The notes: generated by a model from the letters alone, not told the origin. 64,000 bases of DNA from Larix kaempferi (GCA_027924585.1 BSBM01000232.1:29522001-29586000), one strand, 5' to 3'; positions 1-11,697 are shown, counted from the first letter of the stretch. Numbers and translations are program-made.

Positions 1-1965
1 TCCCATAAAGGAATTGTTGTAGATCCATTAAACGTCCAAGCCATCCTAGACCACCCATCACCACGTACACTACGACAGTTATAGAGCCTTCAAGGGAAAG
101 CCAATTTTCTCCGTCGTTTCATCCCCAATTACGCCACGACAGTTCATGGTTTCCTTCGTTTGCTCCGTACTCGCATCCCTTTTGTTTGGGATGACCAAGC
201 GCAAGGTGCTTTCGAGGACCTTAAGAAATATCTCACACATGCCCCATTGATCTCCCCTACGGATTTCTCAAAGGACTTCATCATTTACATTTCAACATAC
301 GATTATGTCGTTTTGGGGGTTCTTGTTCAAGAAGATTCTGCTTGTCAAGAGCATGTCATTTATTATGTGAGCCATACCTTATCATGCCCATCACTACGTT
401 ACCCATATGAGGAGAAACTAGCCCTCGCCATCGTCTTTTCCATGCAAAATTTGCGACACTAAATCCTTATGAATCACACTACAATTGTCGCAGACTCCAA
501 CCCCGTGGTCTACCTCTTGAACCGTCACCTTCTTCAAGTCCTTGTTGCTAAATGGGTCATTATCCTACAAGAATACAACCTGACATTCACAACCCCTAAG
601 AGTACTAAATCCCTTGCACTTTCCCAACTCATGATGGATTTACCATCCCTATCACCATCACCCTCGATCACTACTAGTTTACCTGACGACCATTTGTTCA
701 TCATCTCGTCAGACAACCCCTAGTATGGTGACATCTTGGTCTACCTCTGCACGCAAAAGTTTCGACCCAACATTGATCCCGATGGACGTCGTCAAATCCA
801 TCACCATGCCTCCTATTATATTCTCTTAGGCGATGTCCTATATCGACATGGTGTCGACACCATCTTATGACATTGCCTCACACGAGATGAAGCAAAACAA
901 GTTCTCAAAGACTGTCATAATGGAGCCTGTGGTGGCCATTTCCCTGGAATGGCCACTTCCCAAAAGGTGATCCGCACAGGGTACTTTTGGCCCACACTAC
1001 TTACTGACTATATCATAGAGGTCAAACATTGCCACAACTGCCAGCTCTTTTCCCCCAAGGCGAGGACACCCCCCGCCCCCCTTTAGCCGGTCGTCACCAT
1101 TGGTCCATTTTGCAAATGGGCCAGTGAATTCATGGAATGCAATCCTCCCTACGCAAGTGGCCATAAATACATCATTGTGGCCGTCTACTACTTTACCAAA
1201 TGGGCCGAAGCCATGCCTACCTTCAACTGCAAAGCCGACACTGTGGCCCACTTCTTTTTTAACCATGTCATCACTCGTTTTGGAGTCCCTAAGCAACTTG
1301 TCTCTGACCATGGCTCACAATTAGAAGACTCTATCTAGCAAGAGTTTTCAACTCTCCTCATATTCAAACATCAATATGCCTCCGCCTACTACCCCCAAGG
1401 GAACGGCCAAGTCGAGGCCATCAACAAAATCTTGAAGACAATCCTTCAACACACCGTTGACCGACATAAGTCCAATTGGCATCATATTCTTTTTCCCGCA
1501 CTATGGGCTTACCGTACATCTACAAAGATCGCCACTGGTTTTACCCCTTTTCATTTGGTTCACGGAGTAGAATCTGTGCTCCCCATCGAGTGTCAGATCC
1601 CAGCATTGCACATCGCTATCGAACTCCTCTCGGATACCTAACCACTCGAACAACGCTTAATTATGTTGGAGCAAGATGACAAAGACCACCACGCCGCCCA
1701 TCAAACCATTGAGGCCGCCAAGAGCCGCTCCAAAGCCGGTTATGATAAGCATGTTCACCCACGTGCCTTCCGTGAAGGAGACCTTGTACTCGTTTATGAC
1801 CAATCCCATGATAAAACGGGTAAAGGAAAGTTTGAATCCATGTGGAAAGGACCATACATTGTGCACACCTGCCTTGTACATGGGGCATACATTTCTGACC
1901 GATTCAAAAGGAAACCCCATGCGCAACCCCCGTAATGGGTTGTATCTCAAACTCTTTTACCCTTA
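1..1965 (+). pseudogene. Ty3/gypsy pol remnant (RT end, RNase H, integrase), Tat-like
   Basis: This is the 3' half of a retrotransposon polyprotein gene that begins before the window. Bases 1-160 read as the RT thumb region. Bases 160-720 read as the RNase H region, with an in-frame stop at 460. Bases 890-1940 read as integrase: the zinc-binding HHCC motif is visible (HNGACGGH near 920, CHNC near 1030). The middle catalytic Asp survives in LVSDHG near 1300 and the Glu in GQVEAINK near 1410, but the first catalytic Asp region reads SEFME, where the family usually has an Asp. The C-terminal DNA-binding module (SMWKGPY near 1840) follows. Stops at about 460, 721, 868, 1084, 1336 and 1639 show that it is dead. 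Assignment to Tat rests on the second RNase H and the antisense ORF immediately downstream. Confidence 0.85.
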
Positions 1966-2072
1966 GCACTTTTTGGACCCATTAGTCCATGTTGTACAAT
2001 ATCATTTCTCTTTGTTTTTTCCTTACCTTTTGCATCTAGGACCTTATGCTTTGCTTACTTGCATGACCACAG

Positions 2073-2501
2073 ATGGATCCTATTCCACTTTACTATGTTG
2101 GCTTCGTCGACGGTGCAAGTCGTTGGTCTCCAAATCTCGCCTCCGCAGCTTGGGTACTCTATTCCCCCTCACATGAGGCGATTCATCTCGACGGAGTGTG
2201 CATAGGTGCTGCTACAAATAACCAGGCTGAGTATGATGCTGTGACCAGTCTCCTGACTGCTGCCCTCCATATAGGTATAAGTCACCTTCGTGTGTTCCTA
2301 GACTCCCAGCTTCTTGTCTCCCAACTCAACAACTGTTACCAGGTACGCGATCCTTGCCTCTTTAGAAAGTTCATGTGCACTAAACAAATGATCAGACAAT
2401 TTGAATCCATTACATTCACTCATGTCCCAAGAAATCAAAATAGTGTGGCATATCAAATGGCTAACAACATTCTCGACTGGCACATCAACCAAACCATGTA
2501 G
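2073..2501 (+). pseudogene. additional archaeal-type RNase H (aRNH) of a Tat-like retrotransposon
   Basis: An uninterrupted 142-residue frame has the RNase HI layout: FVDGAS at residue 11 on (first Asp), NNQAEYDA near residue 49 (Glu), FLDSQLL near residue 80 (Asp), and HVPRNQN near residue 117 before the place of the last catalytic Asp. There the residue is Tyr (VAYQMAN), so the copy is probably inactive although it has no stop. It lies about 100 bp downstream of the integrase stop. A second RNase H in addition to the one attached to RT is known from plant Tat-group Ty3/gypsy elements; finding it 3' of integrase is what this sequence shows. It could be a separate small ORF or the end of the polyprotein after a frame change. 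Confidence 0.75.
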
Positions 2502-2579
2502 GACATTAACCATACATCATCATCACATCATATAGGCATCTAAAAACCATAAAAACAACAAAAAGAATCCATCATACTA

Positions 2580-2735
2580 CATCCATGTGCATATCATTAC
2601 CATAACAATTGCATCCACATGCATATAAACAACATGACAATTGCATCCACGTGCAACAAAATACAAGCAACACCAAAATGTGCATCCACGTGCATACGAG
2701 ACTCTATCATCAAAAAATGCATCCATGTGCATGTA
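2580..2735. repeat. short dispersed motif TGCATCCACGTGCAT, five copies
   Basis: Five copies of a near-palindromic 14-15 base motif (consensus GCATCCAYGTGCAT) start near 2580, 2611, 2643, 2682 and 2719, at intervals of 31-39 bp. Two contain an exact CACGTG core. The array lies between the aRNH and the 3' end of the antisense ORF. Confidence 0.6.
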
Positions 2736-2865
2736 TATATACCATATCATCATAAAACGTCATGAGTTCCCTCAGCACCCAACTATACAAAAAATACATC
2801 GAGGAGCCCCAACAGCATCCTCTCCATATGATATCAGCCATATATACAAAAACATCCCCACATGC

Positions 2866-4379
2866 TCATCAGCATTGGGGGCAGTCCATGAACGATCTAA
2901 TCTGAGGCCTCCCCTCGATCCACGTCCTAATCGTCACCTGCAGCCTCTGTCTCAGCTGTTGACTCATCCTCCCCCCGCTCCTCCTTCGGCTCCTCTGGAT
3001 CCCCGTCATCAAACTCAAGAGCATCCAACCGATCCTGAGCCCTCCTCTCTGCCGCCAGTACAGCAACCCGCCTCAGGATAGATCTCCACTTCTGTGGAGC
3101 ATCGTACCAAACATCCAGCAGCTCCGGGTCTAAATCCCTCCAACCCTCATCCTCCACCTCGACCAGTAACCGATCAAAGTTGGCCCATAAGGCCTCCAGT
3201 GTAACATTGTCATCACATCGTCAGACCTCCCCTCGAGCAGGTGGGGCTGCCATCACTATGCGACCCCTACGGTCCCGATGCCCATATGGTGGCTATGGTC
3301 CCACATCTGCAAAAAACCAACACCAGAACGGTCAGCATCATCAAACATCTCTAGTTGTCATCATAGATTGTCAAGCAAAAATACAACATGATATGATCAA
3401 AAGAAACCAAAATGAATATATACCATCTCACCCCCAACCTAGACAGGAGGCCACGGCAGCTCAGGATCCCCCCGATAGTCCATAGCTCGGTACGGGTAAT
3501 CATCAACAGAACAAGCATCTGCAGCCACTGCCTAAAAAACTCTACCGTAAAATATCGACCAATGACCCCACCACCACTGCGGCACATCATCTCCCCCCAC
3601 CGCACCATCCGCGGCTCCGTCTGTGCTCCATCTCGGATTAGCACACGAGGCCGCAGTGTAGGAATCCGCTCAAAAAAGAAACAACACAAAAAAGAACCAT
3701 AGCAGAACTCCCCTTCGATCTGCCTCACCTTGCTCAACTCCCACTGAACACAAGAAAGGAACATCTGACCCCATGCATAGTAGGTCCCAGATAACACCCG
3801 CTTAATCAACTTCATCTGCCCTCCCAACACTTGGTTGGGCGCCTGCGATCCCAACACACGCACCACGCATGTCGCGATCGCTTGAGTCTCTGGAGCCTGC
3901 AAATCACACACCAACGGTGCATTTTTATGCACATATGACCCTAGAAAACAATGCTTCTCTAGCATATCCTCCATATCCACATCCCCCGACCTCTGACGCT
4001 AAGTATCCGCCATCCTACCCAAATAGGGAAATCCAGTCAAGAAGTACACATCCGCTAGAGTGAGATCCAATATCTCACCCTGGACCATGAACGCCTCAAC
4101 GTTCAAGTCCCAAAACCCAACCAGCATGTTCAGCAACAAAGATGTTGAACACATAAAGGGCACCTGTGAAAACTTCAGCAGCCCGTAGAGTGCCAAAGTC
4201 CCCTCCACACGATGATCCTGCCGGATGACAGTCATCAAGTCCTCCGGCATCTCACACTCTCTCCATGTCACCTTCGGCATCCTACCAAACACACAATGAA
4301 ATCTCGTCAAACCCACATCAAAAACTCCATTGATCCCCTCCAGATCATTGCACCGACCAAATGGCACCTCAGCACGCAT
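2866..4379 (-). pseudogene. antisense ORF of the Tat-like element, plant-mobile-domain-like (tentative)
   Basis: On the minus strand, opposite to pol, three open blocks follow each other: 4379-3999, 3980-3351 and 3157-2927. The first starts at ATG 4379 and contains the block EILDLTLADVYFLTGFPYLG (residues about 102-121), which resembles the pattern around the conserved LEDV-LTGLP of plant mobile domain proteins. The second carries a Trp/Phe-rich region (YYAWGQMFLS near residue 67). The third ends in a strongly acidic tail. A GTATAT donor near 3425 and a pyrimidine-rich TTTTTTGCAG acceptor near 3313 suggest an intron, but simple joining meets stops, so it is frame-shifted now. Extra antisense ORFs between pol and the 3' LTR are known from Tat-group elements. 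The domain name is inference; the open antisense blocks are seen directly. Confidence 0.55.
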
Positions 4380-4466
4380 TCTGAGGCATTTAGAGACCCC
4401 ACATGTGCACTTTGGAGCGTGCTTTTCTCCTCGAAAAGCATGCTTCTAGAGCGCACCTATGGGGCC

Positions 4467-4703
4467 CGCAGTCACGCTCCAGAGTGCGACTGTGGGAGTC
4501 ACAATCGTGTTCCGAGAACGCTGCTGTGGGCGCCACAGTCGCGTTCCTATAATGCGACTGTGAGAGCCACAGTCGCATTTCGAGAACGCGGCTGTGAGGA
4601 CCAGAGTCGCGTTCCGAGAACAGGACTGTGAGAGCCACAGTCACGTTCCGAGAACACAACTGTGAAAGCCACAGTCGCGCTCCGAGAACGCGGCTGTGAG
4701 ATC
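4467..4703. repeat. tandem array of seven 34-bp hairpin units
   Basis: Units start at 4467, 4500, 4534, 4568, 4602, 4636 and 4670, a spacing of 33 and then exactly 34 bp. Each unit is itself an inverted repeat: CACAGTCGCGTT, a 5-base CCGAG loop, AACGCGACTGTG, then a short AGAGC linker. Individual copies deviate at a few positions. The array lies about 90 bp beyond the ATG of the antisense ORF, on its upstream side. Open frames run across it on both strands, but a 34-bp period is not a multiple of three, so I do not read it as coding. Confidence 0.85.
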
Positions 4704-5049
4704 CACTACCACAATCCGGAGCGCACAACTCGCCTCGGAACCCACAATATACCATCGTGGTCACCCAGCGTGACCGACACACCTCCCCCGAGGACCTTTC
4801 CCCTCCCGAAAACAGAATAATATCAAAGGTAAGGGCTTAGAGGGTTACCTGCAACTTGCACAATGGAAATCCACCGGTCGGTTCTCCCGCAAATGCCAAA
4901 TCACCTTTGGCTCACTTAATTCTCATGTCAAACTCAACTGTACAAATGACACATGTCATTATGGGTCCACTTACTATTTATAGATATTTGACCAATTCTT
5001 CCTTTAGCTATTCCGGAGCCATACGAAGTTCATTTTCCAAACCGTTGAT

Positions 5050-5500
5050 ACCATTGGATTCAGCACGATGAGACCTTCGTGGTGATTAAGACCATTTTTC
5101 GATTTCACCAGACACTTTTTCAGGCATTTTTTAGCGCCCCTCATCACCCCGAGTTGAGTGCCACATCGACCATTATCAGTTTTTTATGTTCTTTATATCA
5201 CCTAATTCAGTTTTCCACGCTCGTGATGATGCTTGAGATCATTTCTCACTCTCACCCCTAGAATTTTTGGGGCTTCTTCACACACCCCTCGTCACCTCGA
5301 TTTGCGTCCCACATTGGTCGTTATCAATTTTTGGCAATTTTTATACCATCGGATTCAGTTTTCCAAACCCGTGATAATGCTTGAGAACATTTCTCACTCT
5401 CACCAAAAACTTTTTTTGACATTTCGTCCACACACCTTGCCACCTCGATTTGCGTGCCACATCGACCACCGTCATTTTTTCCCAATTTTTGCATCGCGGC
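5050..5500. repeat. three degenerate copies of a 148-bp tandem repeat
   Basis: The block beginning GATTCAG(TTTTCCA) recurs at 5059, 5207 and 5355, exactly 148 bp apart. Each copy continues with TGATxATGCTTGAGA-CATTTCTCACTCTCACC and a CACCTCGATTTGCGTGCC-like block. It lies in the non-coding part between the antisense ORF and the 3' LTR of the Tat-like element. Confidence 0.7.
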
Positions 5501-7463
5501 CTATCCATGAGCCCTCCACTCCATCCATACTGCAGTTATTGCATTATTTTTCCACCATCCATCGACCCGCAAGGAGGCCCCATCAGTGTCCCCCCCCCAC
5601 CGTTGTTCCTGGTTCAAATACTTGTCCCTCAATTGAACACTTCCTCCTTACTTGGCCATTACTTTTGTTCGATATAATTTTATCCCTTTTTCGGGCCAAA
5701 CAATTCCTTTACGAACAAGGCACTTAGGGAGTTTCTGTTAAGCTCTTTTTTGACTCCTAAAAGAATGAAAAGATCTCCGAGCAAACTTGATTCCTTTCAT
5801 GCTCACTAAAAGTATTTGAAAGGGCGTCTACCTGGTATAAGTTTAACCATTTTCCGGACCTTGTAGACTAATTACGAAAAAGGAATACTCTAGTCACATC
5901 GGCTAGAAGAGTTCTTCATTGCATCCTTTTATGCTTTTTAGGGCCTTGGAGACTAACACACGAAAAAGAACCCCCTTGGAGTCTTCTTACTGCTTTCAGA
6001 CTCTCTAAAAATGAAAGCACCCACAAGCACTCACCGTCCTAGGCTCGTATAAATCCACACGACGGTACCTCTCCACCATTTCAGAGTCTTCTTATCGCTT
6101 TCAGACTCCTTACAATTGAAAGCACTTACGAGCATGAACTGTCCTGGGCTCGTACAAATCCACACGACAGTACCATTTCGAGCATCCTTCTATCCCTCTC
6201 TGTACTCCTTAGAACACGAAGAAGGAACCGACGGTGCCTCTTGGCGCCACAACAGATCATATCTAGTCACACTATTATGGAAGCTTCCCCAGCATGGTCG
6301 CCTTTGTTCAGAGTATTCTGCAATGTGTCACCCTTAGAGTCTCCCAATATCATTCCTCAGTTTGTCCCCCTGAGTCTCTCCCATTGCAGTCACAGTCCCT
6401 AGTTCCTTAAGCTATGATCCCCGTACCCCAAGTCAGTTTCATATGCCTCCAAGTCAGCCATGCCATCATACTCTGAACAAAGGAAGTTTGAGTTCCCCCC
6501 ACCCTACGACCTCAATTGTTCCCCACCTCCAAAGTATGTTAGTCCCACCTTCAGTACTATCACCTTTTGGTTGTACACCTCGCGCTCCAATCAAGGAAAC
6601 ATCATTGCCTTGGTAGTTGCAAGGTCTCCCTCTGTTGACAACAACCCACCTATTCCAGAGGATAGACCTAGAGATCCCTGTGCCTTGGACTCATCACCAT
6701 CAACGGTGAGTGCCTACGGACCATTTTGAGAGGAGTCATTAGTGCCTCTCCGAATGGTTGTTTCTCATGTGCTCGACTTCAACACCTTGATCGCACCATT
6801 GAGATTCGTGCAGGGTCTTGGTCCCTTCAGTTATTAGTCGAAGAGCCTGGATTTCCCCTGACTCTAGCACATTGGTGAGTCTACTCCGGAACCCCCCAGT
6901 TGTATGTTCCTACGGATGTACAGGTTGCGTTGGCCTCAGTATTCGGAATCCATCTAGTTATATGCTTCCTTGAGTACTCCATTCAGATATAGTCCAGTGT
7001 ACCATTGAGATTCTGACTCTCAGTCATCGAGTCCACCCAGTTATTGGACACCTTCAGATCTAGCAGTTCATCAATCCTTCTGGTGCCACATTCAGAGCGA
7101 TTGTTGTCATTCTAGTGTATCAGTGCTTCAACTCAGTCATGGCAGGACCATGAGTATATCCCAGTTTTGTGTCCCCTCTAGACCATTATGATGTGCATAG
7201 AAATTCTCCATGTATTATTCAGGTTCCATTGGATCTCATTATTATTATTTTGTATATCTTGATACGAGCATGGGTATGCCCACATCCATTTATCAGAGAT
7301 TATTCCTCATTCATTTTGAGGCCATGTATGTTCAATTTTTGCAGTTTGTATGGGGCTGTTGTTCTGGTCTCCAATTAGTCTCTTCTCTCCTCCACAACCC
7401 AGGAAAAAGACAAAAAAACTATGATGTCTATCGGCCATACGATGAGCTCATGCCCTCACACAT
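5501..7463. other. non-coding 3' part of the Tat-like element; includes a 105-bp duplication
   Basis: No gene recognised. Bases 5980-6084 are repeated at 6085-6180 (AGTCTTCTTA, GCTTTCAGACT, ATCCACACGAC shared), a 105-bp tandem duplication. From about 6460 to 7460 the plus strand reads as short Ser/Pro-rich open stretches broken by many stops; they could be the remains of an extra ORF but match no family that I can name. Confidence 0.5.
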
Positions 7464-8220
7464 CAGGGGGCAATCTGTTAACACCCAAAAAATGCTCACT
7501 AGATCATTTACCTAGCTACATGACCCATTTGTCCACTTTTCCCACCATTTAGCCTCCAAAACCTCAAAACCTTTCAAATGGTCACCAAAAAGGCCAAAAT
7601 TAATCTTTTTCTCCTCAAAATAATTAAATTTCCTCCAAAAATACCAAAAGGGCCCAAAATTCCCAAAAAATCAAATAAAAGGGAATAATATTCAAAAATT
7701 AATTCAAAAAAGGAAAAAAGAGGGAAAAAGAAGGAAAGAAACCCTAAACCAATAACCAAAACCATGTGTAACCAAATACCATGGGTCAATACTCCACCAC
7801 TCAAAAACCTATAAATAGGTGATGGAGGCCCCCTATTATTCATCCACAATCCAATCTACCCTAGTGCTACCCAAATCACTCCCGAAACCCTAGCCATCCA
7901 TTTGAGCTAGCTTTCACCATTTGAGTGCCCCTTTGGCCAACCATCTCAGCATTTGGAGAAGAGAAGGAGACCTTGAAGCATTGGAGCAACTCGTCCCTAC
8001 AGTTGCACAAGATCCACCAACCTCACCATTGAGGTAACATTTTATGTAAAACTCCATTTTCAGGTTAATGAAAAGATATGGTTCTCTCCTATATTTGTTT
8101 TGCATAAGAAATCAATGAATGTTTATTATTTACCATTTTTTACTGCAGATTTACTTGTTAAGCACCCATGCACGTGTTAGATTAGTTTCTTACCATTTAC
8201 ACTAGGTTTTTACTGTTTTC
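7464..8220 (+). mobile_element. polypurine tract and 3' LTR of the Tat-like element (start supported, end uncertain)
   Basis: A purine run CAGGGGGCAA ends just before TGTTAACACCC at 7476, the expected arrangement of polypurine tract and LTR start. A TATA box (CCTATAAATAGG, TATAAATA at 7810-7817) lies about 330 bp into it, followed by a plausible transcription start region. Because the 5' LTR is outside the window, the LTR end cannot be fixed; the end given is nominal. Confidence 0.55.
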
Positions 8221-8228
8221 TCAAACTG

Positions 8229-8293
8229 CTACTAAGGAGTCCCTTCTCCTTAGTAGGTGCTCATTTTCACAAGCTAGGGTGAAAACCCTAGCT
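8229..8293. repeat. two adjacent short hairpins
   Basis: CTACTAAGGAG (8229-8239) is matched perfectly by CTCCTTAGTAG (8246-8256). Immediately beyond, AGCTAGGGT and ACCCTAGCT form a second hairpin with a 4-base loop near 8272-8293. They are near the presumed LTR of the Tat-like element. Confidence 0.6.
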
Positions 8294-9966
8294 ACAGTGC
8301 AGAAATACCGACAAAAGACAAAGTGAGTCACAAAATCCAAGAGATTGAGCACTTGGAAGCCGAAGATAAGAAGAAATGGACATCTGTAAGTAAAAGATTC
8401 GTCCAAAAGAAGAAAAGAAACCCTGCATTTCAAAATTTGGCCCACAAACGAAGGAAAACAACATCAGTGTCACACATATCTATTAGGGACACGGACCGTG
8501 TTGACTCTGTTTCTGAAGCATATTTTGTAAAACTAACCAAGCATACAAGGTCTCAAAGAAAAGCTTCCATAAATGAAGAGACGGAGTGGAGTTGTGGATA
8601 TGTTTCAGAAGTTAGGTTTAAGATGCATATCATGGGTCGATACAAATCTGCCTCCAAATTCATATTTTCTAGAAATAGTGTGCTCTGTCATAATTATAGA
8701 TGGTAACTCCTAAAAAAGAGGTAAAGCTAATGAATTTTGAACCATCTAAAGTGGTACCATTTCAATCTAAACATATGGATTTCTTAATCACTGAGGAATT
8801 GATAGGACACGGGATTTTCGGTCTTTTTGAATCCATGACGACTCTTTTAGCTTGGGAATAATTTTGGGCACACCAGGAAACAAAGTCCGGGAAACCTAGG
8901 GTTTGTTCTGGACAAAAGTGAATAAAATTAAACCTATGAATGTTATGTACGTCTATAGTATGGATGTATGAGGCCTCCCAGATTAAGCATAATGATACAA
9001 TTCACTCATATTAATGGATCACACTATCACTTTTGAGATATTTTATCTTCTTCGTGGCATAAATCATCATATCTTGTAGAGTGGTCTAGATCTTTCGACA
9101 TGTGTCATGCTTGAGGATTTTTTGCTAATGGTATTTCATGGAGTGCTTGGTTGATGTGGAAGGTTTACTGACTTAAGGAGGTATTTCATGGGAGCATTCT
9201 ACCTCTTGGAGTGTCTTCTACACCTAGAGATGACTTGTGGTTAATCTTCCTTGGATAACTCTAGTGCTTTTATCTACATTTGGTATCTAGATCACATGGA
9301 CTAGCCCTATTCATGGATTAGTTGGATCATTTATATGGTTTGATGGTGTTCAGAGGCTATTCCATGAGATTTCTCTGGCTCTTCTGGAACATTTGATGCT
9401 TAGGTATGGATTGTGGTTAAATTTCTTTAGAGTGATCTATCCCAAGAGGGTGGTTTCATGCTTGGGGAGGCTTTGTTGTTGATTTTCCATGGAACGCTCT
9501 TCCTTATAGCATGTATTGGTTGGTATATCACTCATTTCCTTGGATTGATCTATTGTATTTGGCATGATTTGATGGCATGGATGACCTATGATGGATATCC
9601 CTTAGAGCACTCTTGCTTCTAAGAATTTGGTTCGTATTTTGGCATGGCTATCTATCATTTTAGAGGAAAGATCCACTTGATTTGCACAAGTATTGGAGCA
9701 TACAATCATATTCCATGGAGTTTTATATTCTATAGATCTCGTTGGATGATGTGGCACATGTTTTTATTGTGCTCTTATTACTAGACTTAGGGATGACATC
9801 TTGGTGCTATCATCTATCATTCAATGTGGAATGTTCTCCTTGATTGCTATGTGTTGGCACATGCGAAGGTGTGTTTATTGCTTGGAGAAGGGGTTGAGGA
9901 TTTTTTTGTTATGTGGACATATTTGGTTGGAGGGAATTCATTTCACATTGATGGGGACAAAGAATA
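8294..9966. other. no recognisable gene; one Lys/Arg-rich short ORF
   Basis: The stretch 8323-8706 on the plus strand is open for 127 codons and encodes a basic, Lys/Arg-rich product that I do not recognise; there is no supporting promoter or homology visible, and it may be chance. The remainder up to the next LTR is stop-rich, TTGG/ATGG-rich sequence that looks like old transposon internal sequence. Confidence 0.4.
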
Positions 9967-10320
9967 TGTTAGGGTCTTACCCTAACACCCCTACTTTATC
10001 AATGTACAAGGCCATAAGGCCCATAATATAGTTAGTGGATAGTGACTTAATGTGAAAGGGGCCTCTTAATTAAATCAAGGCCCCTAGGTGGTGGGCCCTC
10101 ATTAATAGTAGGACCACAAGTAGTTAAGAATTTGGCTATTGAAGAACTATATAGAGAGTAGTAAGATATGTAATGTTTAGTCAAGAATTCTCATTACATT
10201 TGGAGCATTGCTCTTGGAGGTTTCCCCCTTGAAGAGGAAAGTGGACATAGCTATCTATTTCATCTATTCTCTCTTGTATTTTTCTATCTTTTCTACAAAA
10301 TTCTAGGTTTAAGCATATTA
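9967..10320 (+). mobile_element. 5' LTR of the chromodomain Ty3/gypsy element
   Basis: TGTTAGGGTCTTACCCTAAC at 9967 matches the start of the 3' LTR at 17569 (same block with two to three changes, then a shared CCCCTACTTTAT-AATGTACAAG). A TATA-like CTATATAGAG lies near 10148. The LTR ends a few bases before the primer binding site at 10325, so its length is about 350 bp. The terminal CA is not clear because of decay. Confidence 0.75.
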
Positions 10321-10324
10321 AAAG

Positions 10325-10337
10325 TGGTATCATAGCT
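10325..10337 (+). promoter_or_regulatory. primer binding site, initiator tRNA-Met type
   Basis: TGGTATCATAGCT differs at one position from the TGGTATCAGAGC complement of the initiator tRNA-Met 3' end, and lies directly 3' of the LTR, as expected for a Ty3/gypsy element. Confidence 0.75.
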
Positions 10338-10367
10338 CTTTCTTGGGGAAAAAAGGAATAAATTTCT

Positions 10368-10715
10368 AGGGTTTCGCTCTTTCAAACTAGTCATCTTGGA
10401 ATTTTCACTCCAAAAAACATTTCTACACCGTTCCAGGATCTGAAATTCGCAAGGTAGAGATAATACATGCGGAGGTAGCTTGTTTCTAAATTTCATCTTT
10501 TGGGTCTCTTTACTTTTGGAGATATATGCTATGAAAGTTAAGGGAACTTTTCCTAGGGTTTGTCTCTTTCAAACGAGTCATCATGGAATTTTCGCTCCAT
10601 TTTTTCAGTGAAGTTTCAAGGTATGAACGTTGCAAGGTACAAAAAGGACATGGGGGGTAACTTGTATCCTAATTTCATCTTCTATGTCTCTATAATTTTG
10701 GATATACACTTTTTG
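10368..10715. repeat. two copies of a 186-bp block in the retrotransposon leader
   Basis: GGGTTTCGCTCTTTCAAAC at about 10370 recurs as GGGTTTGTCTCTTTCAAAC at about 10556; both continue through GAGTCATC-TGGAATTTT, GCAAGGTA, AGCTTGT/ACTTGT and TAATTTCATCTTxTxxGTCTCT. It is a degenerate direct duplication downstream of the primer binding site. From 10716 to 11697 I see no gene; this is the untranslated leader. Confidence 0.65.
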
Positions 10716-11697
10716 TAAGTTCAACATTTTGAATGGCCCAAAAACTAGCCTTAAACAATTGTTCTGGGTAAAATTGTTATATCTTAAGTTTTAAAAATCC
10801 AAATTGAGTACCATCAGTTATATTGGAAAGAAGACGAACTATAGTATTTTGGGTAACAATTACATATTTGTAACCAAATAATTGGACATGTGCAAGACAT
10901 AAGTTCTCCCTTTTGAGGAGGCCAAAATCGACAAGTCTTCGAAAAATTACCCTAATTTTTGCTTGGCACATCAGAATTTGGTAAACCCTACAGGATTGCA
11001 AAGTATACATATTAAAACTACGGAGGAAAAGTTTAGACTAAAAGGTGTAGACATTTTAGATTACATAATATTCAAGCTCGTCTCCAAATTAGGGTTTACA
11101 AGGAGTTGTGCTTATTTCTAGATTTTGGCCTACCTTATAAAGAAGTTATTTTCCAATAATTGTAGAGCTCTTCTTGGGGTTAGTGAGCCCAATTTTTATT
11201 TTTTTATTTTAGAGACATGTTCTGGTGTCTTTAAATAACACATGGATCTATCATTCAATGGGAAAACTAGTGGTTGAGGAAGCATGCATGCAGAAAATAC
11301 AAGGGTAATTAAGCCACGTTATTGTGCACTCTTGTAACCTCCATTGGTACCTCTTCAAGTAGTGTCTCATTAGACAACACTTATATACGGAATTTCGCTT
11401 CCACGTACCCTTGGGTATATCTAAATTCCCATAGGTGCACCTAGAAACACCCTTAGATAAACTAATCGATCATCTTATTGCTATAGTACACCAAGAACAA
11501 CACTCAGGGGGATCACTCTCTAGTGCCTGGGTAGTCAAGTAGTACATCTAAGGGCACAGTCTATCCTCCTTAGTTAGTACTCTTAGTTATTGGGTCGAGT
11601 ACTACTATTGGACCTTGCATGTATATCAAAGAGCTATAGCACTTGACACTCCCTTGGCTTTAGAACCCTATAAACCTTATTATCCACAAAGCATCCC

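Noticed and set aside
4467-4703. CRISPR-like array
   Set aside because: Repeats are directly adjacent with a 5-base linker and no unique spacers, and the DNA is a plant nuclear genome.
4390-4782. 130-codon minus-strand frame and 139-codon plus-strand frame across the hairpin array
   Set aside because: The period is 34 bp, so the repeat is read in shifting frames; openness comes from its base composition.
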